A stretch of DNA of 40,615 nucleotides from an uncultured Acetobacteraceae bacterium (GCA_937873225.1 CALMVN010000183.1:1-40615), one strand, 5' to 3'. Numbered from the stretch's first letter, positions 19,487 to 29,131 are shown. Notes: generated by a model not told the origin, from the letters alone. Numbers and translations: made by a program.

Positions 19487-20698
19487 ATGACCGAGACCAC
19501 CTCCATCGCACCGGGCCCGGACGCCATCGCCGCCGCGCAGGGCGAGCGCCGGCGCACCCTGAAGCTGGAGCACTTCAAGGGCGCCTTCGCGCGCTACAAG
19601 ATCCTGGCCCTGGTGGTGGCGATCGCCATCATCTGGGCGCTGTTCACCGAACTCACCCAGGGCGACTTCCTCACCGCGCGCAACCTGTCGAACCTGCTGC
19701 GCCAGATGGCGATCAACGGCATGGTCGCGTCGGGGATGGTGTTCGTCATCATCTCCGGCGAGATCGACCTGTCGGTCGGATCCCTGCTCGGGCTGACCGG
19801 CGGGCTGGCCGCGATCTTCGACGTGACCTACCACCTGCCGCTGTTCGTCAACATCCCGCTGGTGATGCTGCTGGGCGCCCTGGTCGGCGCCTTCAACGGC
19901 TACTGGGTGGCGTTCCTGCGCGTGCCGTCCTTCATCGTCACCCTGGCCGGCTTCCTGGCGTTCCGCGGCGTGGTGCTGGGCCTGACCGGCGGCGTCACCA
20001 TCGCCCCGGTGTCGAGCGCGCTGATCGCGGTGAGCCAGAGCTACCTGCCGGACGTCGCCGGCTACGCGCTCGGCGTGCTGGTGTTCGCAGCCCTCGCCGT
20101 GTCCGCCCTGCGCAGCCGCACCAAGCGGGCGGAATACGGCCTGCCGGTGCCGCCGCTCGGCGTCGACCTGGGCAAGCTCGCGGTCGCGGCGGTGGTGATC
20201 GCCGGCTTCTTCGCCATCCTGGACGCCTATCGCGGGGTGCCGCTGCCGGTGCTGATCGTGCTGGTGCTGCTGGGGCTGTTCACGGTGATGGCCCGGCGCA
20301 CCGTGTTCGGCCGGCGGATCTACGCGGTGGGCGGCAACCTGGAAGCGACGCGTCTGTCCGGCGTCAACGTGCAGGTGGTCAAGCTGCTGGTGTTCATGCT
20401 GATGGGCGCGATGGCGGCCCTGGCCGGCATCGCCACCACCGCGCGCCTGGCCGCGGGCTCGCCCTCGGCCGGCACCGGGCAGGAGCTGGATGCCATCGCC
20501 GCCTGCATCATCGGCGGCACCTCCATGCGCGGCGGTGCCGGCACCGTGTTCGGCGCGCTGATCGGCGCGCTGATCATCGCCACCCTGGACAACGGCATGT
20601 CCATGCTGGGCGTCGACACCTTCTGGCAGATGATCGTGAAGGGCCTGATCCTGCTGCTGGCGGTGTGGCTGGACGTGGCAACCAGCACCAGGCGCTGA
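19487..20698 (+). CDS. xylH: D-xylose ABC transporter permease
   Basis: The 403-residue permease has an N-terminal cytoplasmic segment of about 35 residues, then about ten membrane helices. Family landmarks are FVIISGEIDLSVGSLLGLTG, VPSFIVTLAGFLAFRG, YAVGGNLEATRLSGVNV and IIGGTSMRGGAGTVFGALIG. It pairs with XylG to pass xylose through the inner membrane. The longer central insertion with extra helices (about residues 180-265) is typical of XylH compared with RbsC. It is the last gene of xylFGH; no clear intrinsic terminator follows. Confidence 0.95.
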   Translation: MTETTSIAPGPDAIAAAQGERRRTLKLEHFKGAFARYKILALVVAIAIIWALFTELTQGDFLTARNLSNLLRQMAINGMVASGMVFVIISGEIDLSVGSLLGLTGGLAAIFDVTYHLPLFVNIPLVMLLGALVGAFNGYWVAFLRVPSFIVTLAGFLAFRGVVLGLTGGVTIAPVSSALIAVSQSYLPDVAGYALGVLVFAALAVSALRSRTKRAEYGLPVPPLGVDLGKLAVAAVVIAGFFAILDAYRGVPLPVLIVLVLLGLFTVMARRTVFGRRIYAVGGNLEATRLSGVNVQVVKLLVFMLMGAMAALAGIATTARLAAGSPSAGTGQELDAIAACIIGGTSMRGGAGTVFGALIGALIIATLDNGMSMLGVDTFWQMIVKGLILLLAVWLDVATSTRR

Positions 20699-20790
20699 GG
20701 GACGATTTCGAGGCCGTCCGGCAAGGGCCAGCGCATCGCAGGATGGTCGTCTTCCTGGCGCCGGAGGTTTCACGCTTATAAGGTGGCGGC

Positions 20791-21057
20791 ATGGAGGCTG
20801 CCGTGACCGCAACCCGGACCGTCGAGATCCCCGTGTCGGAAGAAGCCGCCCGTGTCCTGGCGGACGATCCCGGCCGCGCACGACAGGTCAGCTTTCTGGT
20901 CGAGCAGGTGCTCATGCAATCCCGGTCCGACCTTGCCGAGCGCCTCAGCGAGCTGCTCGGGCGTAGCTCCGCAGCAGCCAGGGATGCAGGACTGACTGAT
21001 TCCGACATCGACGCTGAGCTTCGTAGCCACAAGGCTGAGCGTCGCCGTCTTCGGTGA
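20791..21057 (+). CDS. Putative antitoxin of a PIN-domain toxin-antitoxin pair
   Basis: The 88-residue protein begins MEAAVTATRTVEIPVSEEAA and has a short beta strand followed by helices (ARQVSFLVEQVLMQ), a layout compatible with ribbon-helix-helix-type antitoxins, and a basic C-terminus. Its stop overlaps the toxin start as GTGA. An alternative GTG start at 20803 is better placed behind a GGAGG. A TATAAG sequence just upstream could be a -10 element, giving a very short leader. Assignment rests mainly on context. Confidence 0.7.
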   Translation: MEAAVTATRTVEIPVSEEAARVLADDPGRARQVSFLVEQVLMQSRSDLAERLSELLGRSSAAARDAGLTDSDIDAELRSHKAERRRLR

Positions 21058-21467
21058 TCGTCGTCCTTGATGCCTCAACGTTGGTCGGGGCGGCTCTGCA
21101 TCCTGACGGTATGCCGCGCCGCGCGATAGTTGAGGCTACCCGTGGTCACCAAGTGGCGTTGTCAGAGGCTGCTTTCGGTGAAACTTCCGAGCTCTTGAAG
21201 CGGCCCAAGTTCCGCCGTTCGATCTCCCTCGGGACAGTCGACCAGATCCTCGGCCTGCTCACGATGGCCGCGTCCTGGTTCGAGCCATCGGAACGGGTGC
21301 GGGACTGCCGTGATCCCGGGGCCGACATCTACCTTGAGCTGGCGCTCGTCGCCGGGGCCGAGGTGATCGTCTCCAGCGACCGGGACCTGCTTTCGATGGA
21401 TCCCTGGCGCGACACCGGCATCATCACGGCTCGGGCATTCCTGGAAAGGATCGGTTCGCCTGCCTGA
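21054..21467 (+). CDS. PIN-domain toxin (COG1569-like putative ribonuclease)
   Basis: The 137-residue PIN protein has the conserved acidic residues of the nuclease site: Asp in VVLDASTLVG, Glu in SEAAFGETSELL, Asp in VRDCRDPGADIYLELAL and Asp in VIVSSDRDLL. This matches the putative toxin component PIN family. These enzymes cleave RNA and are held inactive by the partner antitoxin. The GTG start overlaps the antitoxin stop. Local GC is lower than in flanking genes, suggesting transfer. After it, 21468-21631 shows no feature I can support. Confidence 0.85.
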   Translation: MIVVLDASTLVGAALHPDGMPRRAIVEATRGHQVALSEAAFGETSELLKRPKFRRSISLGTVDQILGLLTMAASWFEPSERVRDCRDPGADIYLELALVAGAEVIVSSDRDLLSMDPWRDTGIITARAFLERIGSPA

Positions 21468-21631
21468 CCGACTTGCTGGCACGCCAGCCAGCCAACCATC
21501 ACGGGCTCGGTGCCGCGCGGCGATAACCCATGGCCGGGCCTCCGTCCCGTTCACCTGATGCCGATCCTTGGCCTTTGCTCCCCCTGGCCGTACGACCAGA
21601 GTGCCCCTCGACCGGCGGGCGATCAGGCGGC

Positions 21632-23620
21632 ATGGTGCGCCGCATGATCGCTGCCCCCGCACGCCTGTCCCTGCCGTTCCTCCTCGTCGCCGGGACCGCG
21701 CTCGCGGCGCCGCGGCCGCTGCACCTGTTCGTCCAGGCGGCGGCGTCGCCGGACGGGAGCCGGGTGGCGACGCTGGAAGCGGACCAGCCGGCCGACGAGG
21801 GCGTCGACCCGTCGCTGTCGATCGTGGTCCGGTCCGCGTCCGGACAGGGCGCGGCCGTCACCATGCGCCTGCCCTGCCAGGGGCCCGCCTGCGTCCCCTC
21901 GTCGCTGGCCTGGTCGCCGGACGGCCGCCGCCTCGCCTTCGTGCTCAGGCAGCCCAAGGCGTCGCACCGCTTCGTCTACGCGGTGCAGGCGGATGGCACC
22001 GGGCTCGCCCGGCTGCTGGAGTTCGACGGCACGCTGCAGGGCCTGCGCTACGGCCCGGACGGCACGCTCGCGGTGCTGGCGACCGCGGGCGCGCACAAGG
22101 AGCCCGGCGCCACCCAGGCGGCGGCGAAGATCACCGGCGAGATCGGCGTCAGCGAGGACGAGCAGCGCATCGCCACGGTCCGCAACGGCGCCCTGCGCTA
22201 CGAGTCGCCGGCCGACCTCTACGTCTACGAGTACGACTGGCGTCCTGATCCGGCGCAGCCGGGCCATGCCCGCTTCGTCGCCACCGCGGCGCACGGCAAC
22301 GGCGACAACAACTGGTGGGTGGCCAAGCTGTACCGGGTCGAGGCCGGGCAGGCGGAGGTTCTGTATGCGCCGCCGCAGCGCCAGCAGCTGGCGAACCCGG
22401 TGGTGTCGCCGGACGGGCGCACGCTGGCCTTCATCGGCGGCATCATGAGCGACTTCGGCTCCACCGGCGGCGACGCGTTCCGCCTGGCGCTGGACACGTC
22501 GTCGGCGCACCCGCCGGTGCTGCAGAACCTGGTGCCGAACATACGCGCCAGCGTCACCGCGCTCACCTGGTCCTGCGGCGACGGGCTGACCGCGACCGCG
22601 CTGGCCGGATCCAAGGCGGAGGTGCTGGCGCTCGGCGGCGCGGACGCGCAGCGCGTCCTGTGGTCGGGCGAGGAAACCCTGTCGACGCAGCGCGGCCATT
22701 ACGGCGTGTCCTGCGGCGGCACCACGATGGCGGCGATCCACCAGGACTTCACCCGGGCGCCGGAGCTGGAGGCGCGCGGCAGCAACGGATGGCACGACCT
22801 CACCCGGGTCAACGCGGGCCAGACCGTGCCGGCCACGGCGCGCAGCATCACCTGGCGCGACGACCAGTTCGACGTGCAGGGCTGGCTGCTGACGCCCAGG
22901 GGCACGTCGGACGACATGACCGGCGCCAAGGGGCCGATGATCGTGTCGGTGCATGGCGGCCCGTCCGCGGCCAACGTTCCCAACTACCTCACCGGACGCA
23001 GCGAGGAGCTGTTCCTGCTGCAGGCCGGCTACCGCGTGTTCCTGCCCAACCCGCGCGGCTCGTTCGGTCAGGGCGAGACCTTCACCGCCGCCAACGTGCG
23101 CGACCTCGGCCACGGCGACCTGCGCGACATCCTGACCGGGATCGACGCGGTGGAGCGCGCGGTGCCGGTGGATGACCACCGGCTCGGCCTGACCGGCTAC
23201 AGCTATGGCGGCTACATGACGATGTGGACGGTGACCCAGACCAACCGCTTCCGCGCGGCGGTGGCCGGCGCCGGCATCTCCGACTGGCAGAGCTACTACG
23301 GCGAGAACGGCATCGACCAGTGGATGATCCCGTTCTTCGGCGCCTCGGTGTACGACGACCCGGCGATCTACGCGAAGTCCTCGCCGATCTCCTTCATCCG
23401 CCAGGTGCGCACGCCGACCTTCGAGTTCGTCGGCGACGCCGACGTCGAGTGCCCGATGCCGCAGACGCAGGAGTTCTACCACGCCCTGCACACGCTCGGC
23501 GTGCCGACCGAGTTCGTGGTCTATGCCGGCCAGGGCCACGGCCTGCGCGATCCCAAGGACGAGGCCGACGCACGCCGACGCACCCTGGCCTGGTTCGCGC
23601 GCTACCTCGGCGCGTCGTAG
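21632..23620 (+). CDS. Secreted S9-family (prolyl oligopeptidase-like) peptidase
   Basis: The 662-residue serine peptidase has a signal peptide (MIAAPARLSLPFLLVAGTALA), an N-terminal beta-propeller with WD-like repeats (LAWSPDGRRLAFVLR, VVSPDGRTLAFIGG) and a C-terminal alpha/beta hydrolase. The triad is Ser524 in GYSYGGYM, an aspartate in VGDADVECP (602 or 604) and His636 in GQGHGLRDP. The propeller limits access to peptides. The start could be the ATG at 21632 or 21644; the ORF-track start at 21530 would bury the signal peptide. It is convergent with the GT41 gene and the 3' ends overlap by 19 bp. Confidence 0.92.
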   Translation: MVRRMIAAPARLSLPFLLVAGTALAAPRPLHLFVQAAASPDGSRVATLEADQPADEGVDPSLSIVVRSASGQGAAVTMRLPCQGPACVPSSLAWSPDGRRLAFVLRQPKASHRFVYAVQADGTGLARLLEFDGTLQGLRYGPDGTLAVLATAGAHKEPGATQAAAKITGEIGVSEDEQRIATVRNGALRYESPADLYVYEYDWRPDPAQPGHARFVATAAHGNGDNNWWVAKLYRVEAGQAEVLYAPPQRQQLANPVVSPDGRTLAFIGGIMSDFGSTGGDAFRLALDTSSAHPPVLQNLVPNIRASVTALTWSCGDGLTATALAGSKAEVLALGGADAQRVLWSGEETLSTQRGHYGVSCGGTTMAAIHQDFTRAPELEARGSNGWHDLTRVNAGQTVPATARSITWRDDQFDVQGWLLTPRGTSDDMTGAKGPMIVSVHGGPSAANVPNYLTGRSEELFLLQAGYRVFLPNPRGSFGQGETFTAANVRDLGHGDLRDILTGIDAVERAVPVDDHRLGLTGYSYGGYMTMWTVTQTNRFRAAVAGAGISDWQSYYGENGIDQWMIPFFGASVYDDPAIYAKSSPISFIRQVRTPTFEFVGDADVECPMPQTQEFYHALHTLGVPTEFVVYAGQGHGLRDPKDEADARRRTLAWFARYLGAS

Positions 23621-25536
23621 CGCCCGGCCGCCGCGGCACGCCATTCGGCCCACATGCCCGACATCGCATCCTCGAAGTGCCGGGCGAAGCGGGCGGCGTC
23701 GAACAGGGGCGAGGCCAGCACCCGCGCGCGCAGGTCGCCGCGCAGCCGTGCCAGGCGATCGAGGTTCGACGCGAGCCGGTCCGCCCGGGCGACGTAGTCG
23801 TCCTCGTCCTCCGCCAGCCAGTCGGCCAAGCCGGCGTTGCGCATGATGGTCTCGCCGACGCGCGACAGGAAGCGGTCGCCCGTCCGCGTCAGCACCGGCA
23901 CGCCCATCCACAGCGCCTCGAAGGTCGTGGTGCCGCCGGGAAACGGGAACGGGTCCAGCGCCACGTCGACGCGGTGGTAGGCGCGCAGGTACTCCGCCCG
24001 CGACGACGCCCCCTCCAGCAGCAGGCGGTCGCCGGCGATCCCGCGTGCGGCGAAGCGCGCGCGCAGGGCCGCGCACACCGCCGCGTCCCCGAGGGGGGCC
24101 GCCTTGAGCATGAGGCGGCTGCCCGGCACCGCCCGGAGCAGCAGGGCCCAGGTGGCGACGACGGCGTCGTTGATCTTGGCCAGGGTGTTGAAGCAGCCGA
24201 ACGTCATCGATCCGCTCGTCCGCGCCGGCAGCGGGGACACCTCGACCGCCGCCGCCGGAACGGAGAAGCAGTAGTAGATGTCCGGCAGCGGCCAGGTCCG
24301 CTCGACGAACTCGCCGGACGAGCCGGGCGGCGATACGTGGGGATCGGTGACGACGTAGTCGATCTCGGCCAGGCCGGTGGTCGCGAAGTATCCGAGCCAG
24401 GCCGCCTGCACCGGCGCCGGCCGCCAGGCGAACACGGGCAGCCGGTTCCCCGCCGTGTGCCCGGACAGGTCCAGCAGGATCTGCACGCCGCTGGCCTGGA
24501 TCGACCGCGCCGCCGCCTCGTCGTCCAGGCCGGCGACCGGGTGCCACGTGGCGAAGCGGGGCCTGATCCGCGCGGTCAGCTCGTCCTCGGCGTGGTCCGT
24601 CGGAAAGGCCAGGAAGGTGATCCGCGCGGGGTCGACCTTGTCCAGGAAATCTTCCAGGAAGTAGCCGACCGGGTGGTTGCGCAGGTCCCCAGATACCAGG
24701 CCTACCCGGATCGGCCCTGACGGCGGTCCCGGAGGCCGGTCGGCCAGCGGATGCGGAACGCGCGCGGCGGCGAGGGCGCCGAAGGCCTCCGCCATCCTGC
24801 GCATGGCTTCCGGTGCCCGGCCGACGCGGTAGTTCTCGGCCAGCAGCCGGTTCGACCGCAGGGCGAAGTCGTCCGGCTTGAGCCGCAGCGCGTCGTCGTA
24901 GGCGACGCACGCCTCCTCCACGCGCCCGCAATCGCGCAGCGCGTTGCCCAGGGTGTTGCAGGCGTCGGCGTCGGGCTCCAGGGCGATCGCCCGGCGCAGC
25001 GACCGGATCGCCTCGTCCAGGCGCCATCGCCGCGCCAGCGCGTTGCCCAGGTTGTAGTGCCCGTCGGCCCGGTCGGGACGCGACGCCACAGCCTTGCGGA
25101 AGCACGCGATCCCCTCGTCCGGCTGCCCGAGCGTGGTCAGGATGCTGCCGAGGTTGGTGTGGGCCGAAGCGTGTCCGGGCTGGAGCACCACGACCGTCCG
25201 GAAGCACCGGGCGGCCTCGTCGAGGCGGCCGAGTGCGGCGTGGGCGTTGCCCAGGTTGTAGTGGAACTCCGCCCGCGTGCCGTCGAGCGCGACCGCCCGG
25301 CCGATCAGCCCGGCCGCCTGGTCGTGATCGCCACGCTGATGCAGGAGCACGCCCAGCAGGTGCAGCGCGTCCGGATGCCGCGGGCCGGCGCGGAGCACCT
25401 GGCGGTACAGCGCCTCCGCCTCCGGCAGGCGTCCGGCCCGGTGATGCCGGACCGCCTCGGCAAGCGATCCGCCGACCGCCGGTGCGGTCGAGGTCGGCGC
25501 CCCTTGTCCGCGTGCCCTGCGCTGCTGCCGGTTCAT
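23602..25536 (-). CDS. TPR-repeat protein with O-GlcNAc transferase-like (GT41) catalytic domain
   Basis: The 644-residue protein has about six to seven tetratricopeptide repeats at residues 25-260 (for example AEFHYNLGNAHAALGRLDEA and DGHYNLGNALARRWRLDEAI). A GT41 domain related to eukaryotic OGT/SPINDLY follows: IRVGLVSGDLRNHPVGYFLE, LLDLSGHTAGNRLPVF, APVQAAWLGYFATTG, MTFGCFNTLAKIN and DPFPFPGGTTTFEALWMGVP. Such proteins transfer a sugar from a nucleotide sugar to Ser/Thr of protein targets. The target and donor are not known here; flagellin or other surface proteins are documented for some bacterial relatives. The ATG at 25536 begins a basic tail. Confidence 0.9.
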   Translation of the reverse strand: MNRQQRRARGQGAPTSTAPAVGGSLAEAVRHHRAGRLPEAEALYRQVLRAGPRHPDALHLLGVLLHQRGDHDQAAGLIGRAVALDGTRAEFHYNLGNAHAALGRLDEAARCFRTVVVLQPGHASAHTNLGSILTTLGQPDEGIACFRKAVASRPDRADGHYNLGNALARRWRLDEAIRSLRRAIALEPDADACNTLGNALRDCGRVEEACVAYDDALRLKPDDFALRSNRLLAENYRVGRAPEAMRRMAEAFGALAAARVPHPLADRPPGPPSGPIRVGLVSGDLRNHPVGYFLEDFLDKVDPARITFLAFPTDHAEDELTARIRPRFATWHPVAGLDDEAAARSIQASGVQILLDLSGHTAGNRLPVFAWRPAPVQAAWLGYFATTGLAEIDYVVTDPHVSPPGSSGEFVERTWPLPDIYYCFSVPAAAVEVSPLPARTSGSMTFGCFNTLAKINDAVVATWALLLRAVPGSRLMLKAAPLGDAAVCAALRARFAARGIAGDRLLLEGASSRAEYLRAYHRVDVALDPFPFPGGTTTFEALWMGVPVLTRTGDRFLSRVGETIMRNAGLADWLAEDEDDYVARADRLASNLDRLARLRGDLRARVLASPLFDAARFARHFEDAMSGMWAEWRAAAAGRYDAPR

Positions 25537-25582
25537 GCGGCCATCGTCCGTGCCGCGCCCGATCCCGGCGCCGGACGCTCCG

Positions 25583-28500
25583 TCAGTGGCTCGCCGGCGG
25601 CACGTCGCCTTCCGGCGGATAGGCCGGCAGCAGCGGCGGCGGCGGCGCCACCTTGTGCGGCGTCCGCGCCAGCTGGTCCAGCAGCGTCTTCACGCCGGTT
25701 TCCAGCTGGATGTCGTGGTCGGTCAGGAACTCGCCCGGCACGTCCTCGACCTCGATGTCGGGGTCGACGCCGTGGTTCTCGATCACCCATTGGCCGTCGG
25801 TGCCGTACAGGCTGTGCTCCGGCACGGTGATCGAGCCGCCGTCGAGCATGGCCCAGTTGCCGCGTATGCCGCGCACGCCGCCCCAGGTGCGGGTGCCGAT
25901 CAGCTTCCCCAGGCCGTACTTGCGGAAATAGTACGGGAAGATGTCGCCGTCGGAGGCGGAGTAGTGGTTCATCAGCACCACCTTCGGCCCGTCCAGCAGC
26001 TCCTGCGGCGTCTCCTCCGCGCTGCGCTCGCGGTTGGTGCCCATGCCGACCAGCACCCGGCGCAGCCGCTCCAGCACGATCTGGTCGATGAAGCCGCCGT
26101 TGTTCCAGCGGTCGTCGACGATCAGCGCCTGGCGGTCGAGCTGGGCGTAGAACTGGCGGATGAACTGCTCCATCCCCAGGCTCTCCATGTCCGACAGGTA
26201 GACGTAGCCGATCCGGCCGCCGGACAGGCGGTCCACCTTGTCGCGGTTGTGGTCGATCCAGTACTGCTCGCGCACGCGCAGCTCGTTGACCAGCGGCTGC
26301 ACCGTCACGTCATGCCGGCCGCCGCCGGTGGCGGAGCTCGACACCGTCAGCGTGACCGGGCCGGACAGCCCCACGAACAGGCTGTACGGGTTCGTTGGCG
26401 CCTTGAGCTCCACGCCCTCCACCGCGAGCAGGTAGTCGCCCTCGTGCACCCCGACGCCGGGCTCGGTCAGCGGGCTGCGGTAGTCGGCCCGGCTGTTGTC
26501 GCCGGGGTAGATCTTCGCGAAGCGGTAGCGGCCGGAGGCGGCATCGAGCGCGTAGTCGACGCCAAGCAGCGGCGTCGTGACCGGCTCGGTGCGGTCCTCG
26601 TCGCCGCCGGTGGTGACATAGGTGTGCGAGTTGCCGAGCTCGCCCTGCATCTCGCCGATCAGGAACGTCAGGTCCTCGCGCGAGCCGAGCAGCGGCAGCA
26701 GGCGGGCGTAGCTGTCGTGCACCGCCTGCCAGTTGTCGCCGTTCATCGCGCTGCTGAAGAACAGGTCGCGCTCGAGCCGCCACGCGTTCTCGAACATCTC
26801 CGCCCATTCCTGCCGCGGCTCGACCCGCACGCGCAGGTCGTCGAGCTTGAGCGCGTGGTCGTTGCCGTGACCCGGCTTGGCATCGGCGACGTGCCAGGCA
26901 TGGCCGAGCTTGTACATCACCCGGCTGCCGTCGGCGGACAGGGCGTAGTCGTCGTTGCCCTCGACCACCACCTCGTCCTTGCGCGCGGCGGTGTCGAACA
27001 CGTGCAGCGCCGGCCTTTCCCCCGGCAGGTTGCCCTCGATCAGCGACGGCGACTCGGTCTGGTAGAAGATACGCCCGCCGCGCATGTCGACCGCGTCGAT
27101 GTCCGCCGGCGGCACCGGCACCGGCACCGCGCGCCCCATCAGCCCGTCGAGGTCGACGTGGATCGGCGCCGACACCCCGGGTGCGGCCGTCGCGGCGCCG
27201 GGAGCGTGCGCGTCGTGGCCCGGCAGGCCCGTCTGCGCCGGCTGGTCCGGGTGCGGCGCCGGCGTGCCCTCGTCGGATTGCGGCGCGAACGGGGACGGGG
27301 TCGCGGCGGCGAGCGTCGCCATGTACAGCCCGCTCGACTTCAGGGTGGCGACGTTGAACTCGCTGTCGGAAAAGGTCGGCAGCTCGTGCCGGTTGGACAC
27401 GAACAGCAGGTACTTGCCGTCCGGCGAGAACACCGGGTCGGAGTCGCTCGCGGTGGGCGCGCTGACCACCGTGTCGCGGTTGCCGGCGATCTCGTACAGG
27501 TGGATCTCGCGCTGCTGGTGGTTGCGGACCGTGCTGTAGGCGAGCCACTTGCCGTCGGGGGAGAAGGACGGGTCGTGGATCTCCCGCTCCTGGTCCTGCG
27601 CCACTTTCCGCGGCTCGGCGCCGTCGGTGGTGACCAGCCACAGGGTGTGGTTGCCATCCGGCACCGCCAGCGTGCGCCCGTCCGGGGACCAGACCGGGGT
27701 ATAGTAGAACCCGGTCGGGAAGTGGGTGAGCAGCGTTTCCGCACCCCCCAGCGCCGGCCGGATCGCGACCTCCTGCTCGCCGCTGCCGTCGGTGGTGTAG
27801 GCGAGCGTCCGCCCGTCCGGCGACCAGGCGGGATGGTCCTCGTCGGCGTTGCTGGTGCGGGACAGGTTGCGGATCGCGCCGTGCTCGGCCGGCACGGTGA
27901 CGATGTCGCCGCGGGCCGAGAACGCCGCCCTGCCGCCATTGGGCGACAGCGCGTAGTCCACCCGCTGTGCCGTGTCGGTGGCCCGGATCATGCCCGCCGC
28001 CTTGACCCAGCGCGTGGTGGTGCGGGTGCCGTCGTCCGGCACGTCGGCGTTGACCTGGTGCAGCGCCTCGTCCGGCAGGGTGATCGCCCACAGGTGGCCG
28101 CCCTGCTGGAAGGTGATGGTGCCTCCGGAGGTGCCGCCGTCGCCCACGCCGTAGGACGGGAAGTCGACGTCGTAGTCGGTGAAGTGCGTGACCTCCCGGA
28201 ACTGCCTGGTATCGAGATCATACACCCAGATGTTCGCGCGTCGGTGCTCGTCGCGGTCGGACAGGAAGTAGATCCTGCGTCCGACCCACATCGGCGCGGT
28301 GTCGGTGCCCTTCCAGTCGGTGATCCGGGTCAGCGCCCGGGTGGCGAAGTCGTAGGTGTAGATGTCCTCGGCACGGCCGCCGTCGTAGCGCTTCCAGGTA
28401 CGGAAGTCGCGGAAGATGCGGGTGTAGGCGACCGTGTGGTCGTTCGGCCCGAAGCTCAGCAGCCCGCCGCGATCGAGCGGCAGCGGCGTCGGCAGCCCGC

Positions 28501-28996
28501 CCGCGAGCGGCACCTGGAACAGGCGGTTCACCGAGGGGTTCCAGTCCATGCGCCGGGACATGAACACGATGGCCTTCGAGTCCGGGGTCCAGGTGACCAC
28601 CATGTTGTCCGGGCCCCAGCGGGTCGGCGCACGGGCCACCACGTCGGAGTGGAAGGTGAGGCGCCTGGCCTCGCCGCCCCCGGCCGGGATCACGTAGATG
28701 TCTTCGTTGCCCTGCGTGGTGGCGGTGTAGGCGATCCACTTCCCGTCCGGCGAATAGCGCGGCATCACGTCCTGCCCCGGATCCGCGGTCAGGCGCAGCG
28801 CGGTGCCGCCCTCGCGCGGCACCGTCCACAGGTTGCCGTGCGCCACGAACACGATCCGGTCGCCATGCGCGTTCGGGAACCGCATCAGCGTCGGCGCCGC
28901 CGCCCGCGCCGCACCAGGGGCAAGCAGGCCCGGCAAGATGGTGGCAGCGAGCAGCCCGACCGCCAGCGTGGCGCGGGACCAGGTCGTTTGGGCCAT
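25583..28996 (-). CDS. Tricorn-like protease (S41 family), exported
   Basis: This 1137-residue protein has a signal peptide (MAQTTWSRATLAVGLLAATI, ending ARAAA). Two beta-propeller regions follow, built from repeats such as PRYSPDGKWIAYTATTQGNE and PVWSPDGRTLAVPDG. A PDZ-like segment (GVGVHEGDYLLAVEGVELKA) leads to the S41 catalytic core. Candidate triad residues, by analogy with archaeal tricorn, are His in GNSHTY (about 790), Ser in NHYSASDGDIF (about 1010) and Glu in ENHGVDPDIEVEDV. It would degrade peptides in the periplasm. The ATG at 28996 has an AAGGAG site. It lies just upstream of the glycosyltransferase on the same strand, with 46 bp between them. Confidence 0.93.
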   Translation of the reverse strand: MAQTTWSRATLAVGLLAATILPGLLAPGAARAAAPTLMRFPNAHGDRIVFVAHGNLWTVPREGGTALRLTADPGQDVMPRYSPDGKWIAYTATTQGNEDIYVIPAGGGEARRLTFHSDVVARAPTRWGPDNMVVTWTPDSKAIVFMSRRMDWNPSVNRLFQVPLAGGLPTPLPLDRGGLLSFGPNDHTVAYTRIFRDFRTWKRYDGGRAEDIYTYDFATRALTRITDWKGTDTAPMWVGRRIYFLSDRDEHRRANIWVYDLDTRQFREVTHFTDYDVDFPSYGVGDGGTSGGTITFQQGGHLWAITLPDEALHQVNADVPDDGTRTTTRWVKAAGMIRATDTAQRVDYALSPNGGRAAFSARGDIVTVPAEHGAIRNLSRTSNADEDHPAWSPDGRTLAYTTDGSGEQEVAIRPALGGAETLLTHFPTGFYYTPVWSPDGRTLAVPDGNHTLWLVTTDGAEPRKVAQDQEREIHDPSFSPDGKWLAYSTVRNHQQREIHLYEIAGNRDTVVSAPTASDSDPVFSPDGKYLLFVSNRHELPTFSDSEFNVATLKSSGLYMATLAAATPSPFAPQSDEGTPAPHPDQPAQTGLPGHDAHAPGAATAAPGVSAPIHVDLDGLMGRAVPVPVPPADIDAVDMRGGRIFYQTESPSLIEGNLPGERPALHVFDTAARKDEVVVEGNDDYALSADGSRVMYKLGHAWHVADAKPGHGNDHALKLDDLRVRVEPRQEWAEMFENAWRLERDLFFSSAMNGDNWQAVHDSYARLLPLLGSREDLTFLIGEMQGELGNSHTYVTTGGDEDRTEPVTTPLLGVDYALDAASGRYRFAKIYPGDNSRADYRSPLTEPGVGVHEGDYLLAVEGVELKAPTNPYSLFVGLSGPVTLTVSSSATGGGRHDVTVQPLVNELRVREQYWIDHNRDKVDRLSGGRIGYVYLSDMESLGMEQFIRQFYAQLDRQALIVDDRWNNGGFIDQIVLERLRRVLVGMGTNRERSAEETPQELLDGPKVVLMNHYSASDGDIFPYYFRKYGLGKLIGTRTWGGVRGIRGNWAMLDGGSITVPEHSLYGTDGQWVIENHGVDPDIEVEDVPGEFLTDHDIQLETGVKTLLDQLARTPHKVAPPPPLLPAYPPEGDVPPASH

Positions 28997-29131
28997 CCGG
29001 TCGGATCTCCTTCGGCAGGACACGATGGGAGCCAGCGTTCGTACAAGCGGTCAAGGGCAATGCCGCTTCGGAGGCGGCGGATTGCGGATTGCCTGCTTGC
29101 TGTCCCGTTCAACCCGGTGCGTGCGGACGGA

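Noticed and set aside
16396-19578. 1060-aa minus-strand ORF
   Set aside because: It lies opposite xylF and xylG, has low-complexity His/Asp/Ala/Gly composition and no recognisable domain; the plus-strand genes are certain.
21623-25207. 1194-aa minus-strand ORF
   Set aside because: Half is an out-of-frame copy of the GT41 gene and half is antisense to the S9 peptidase.
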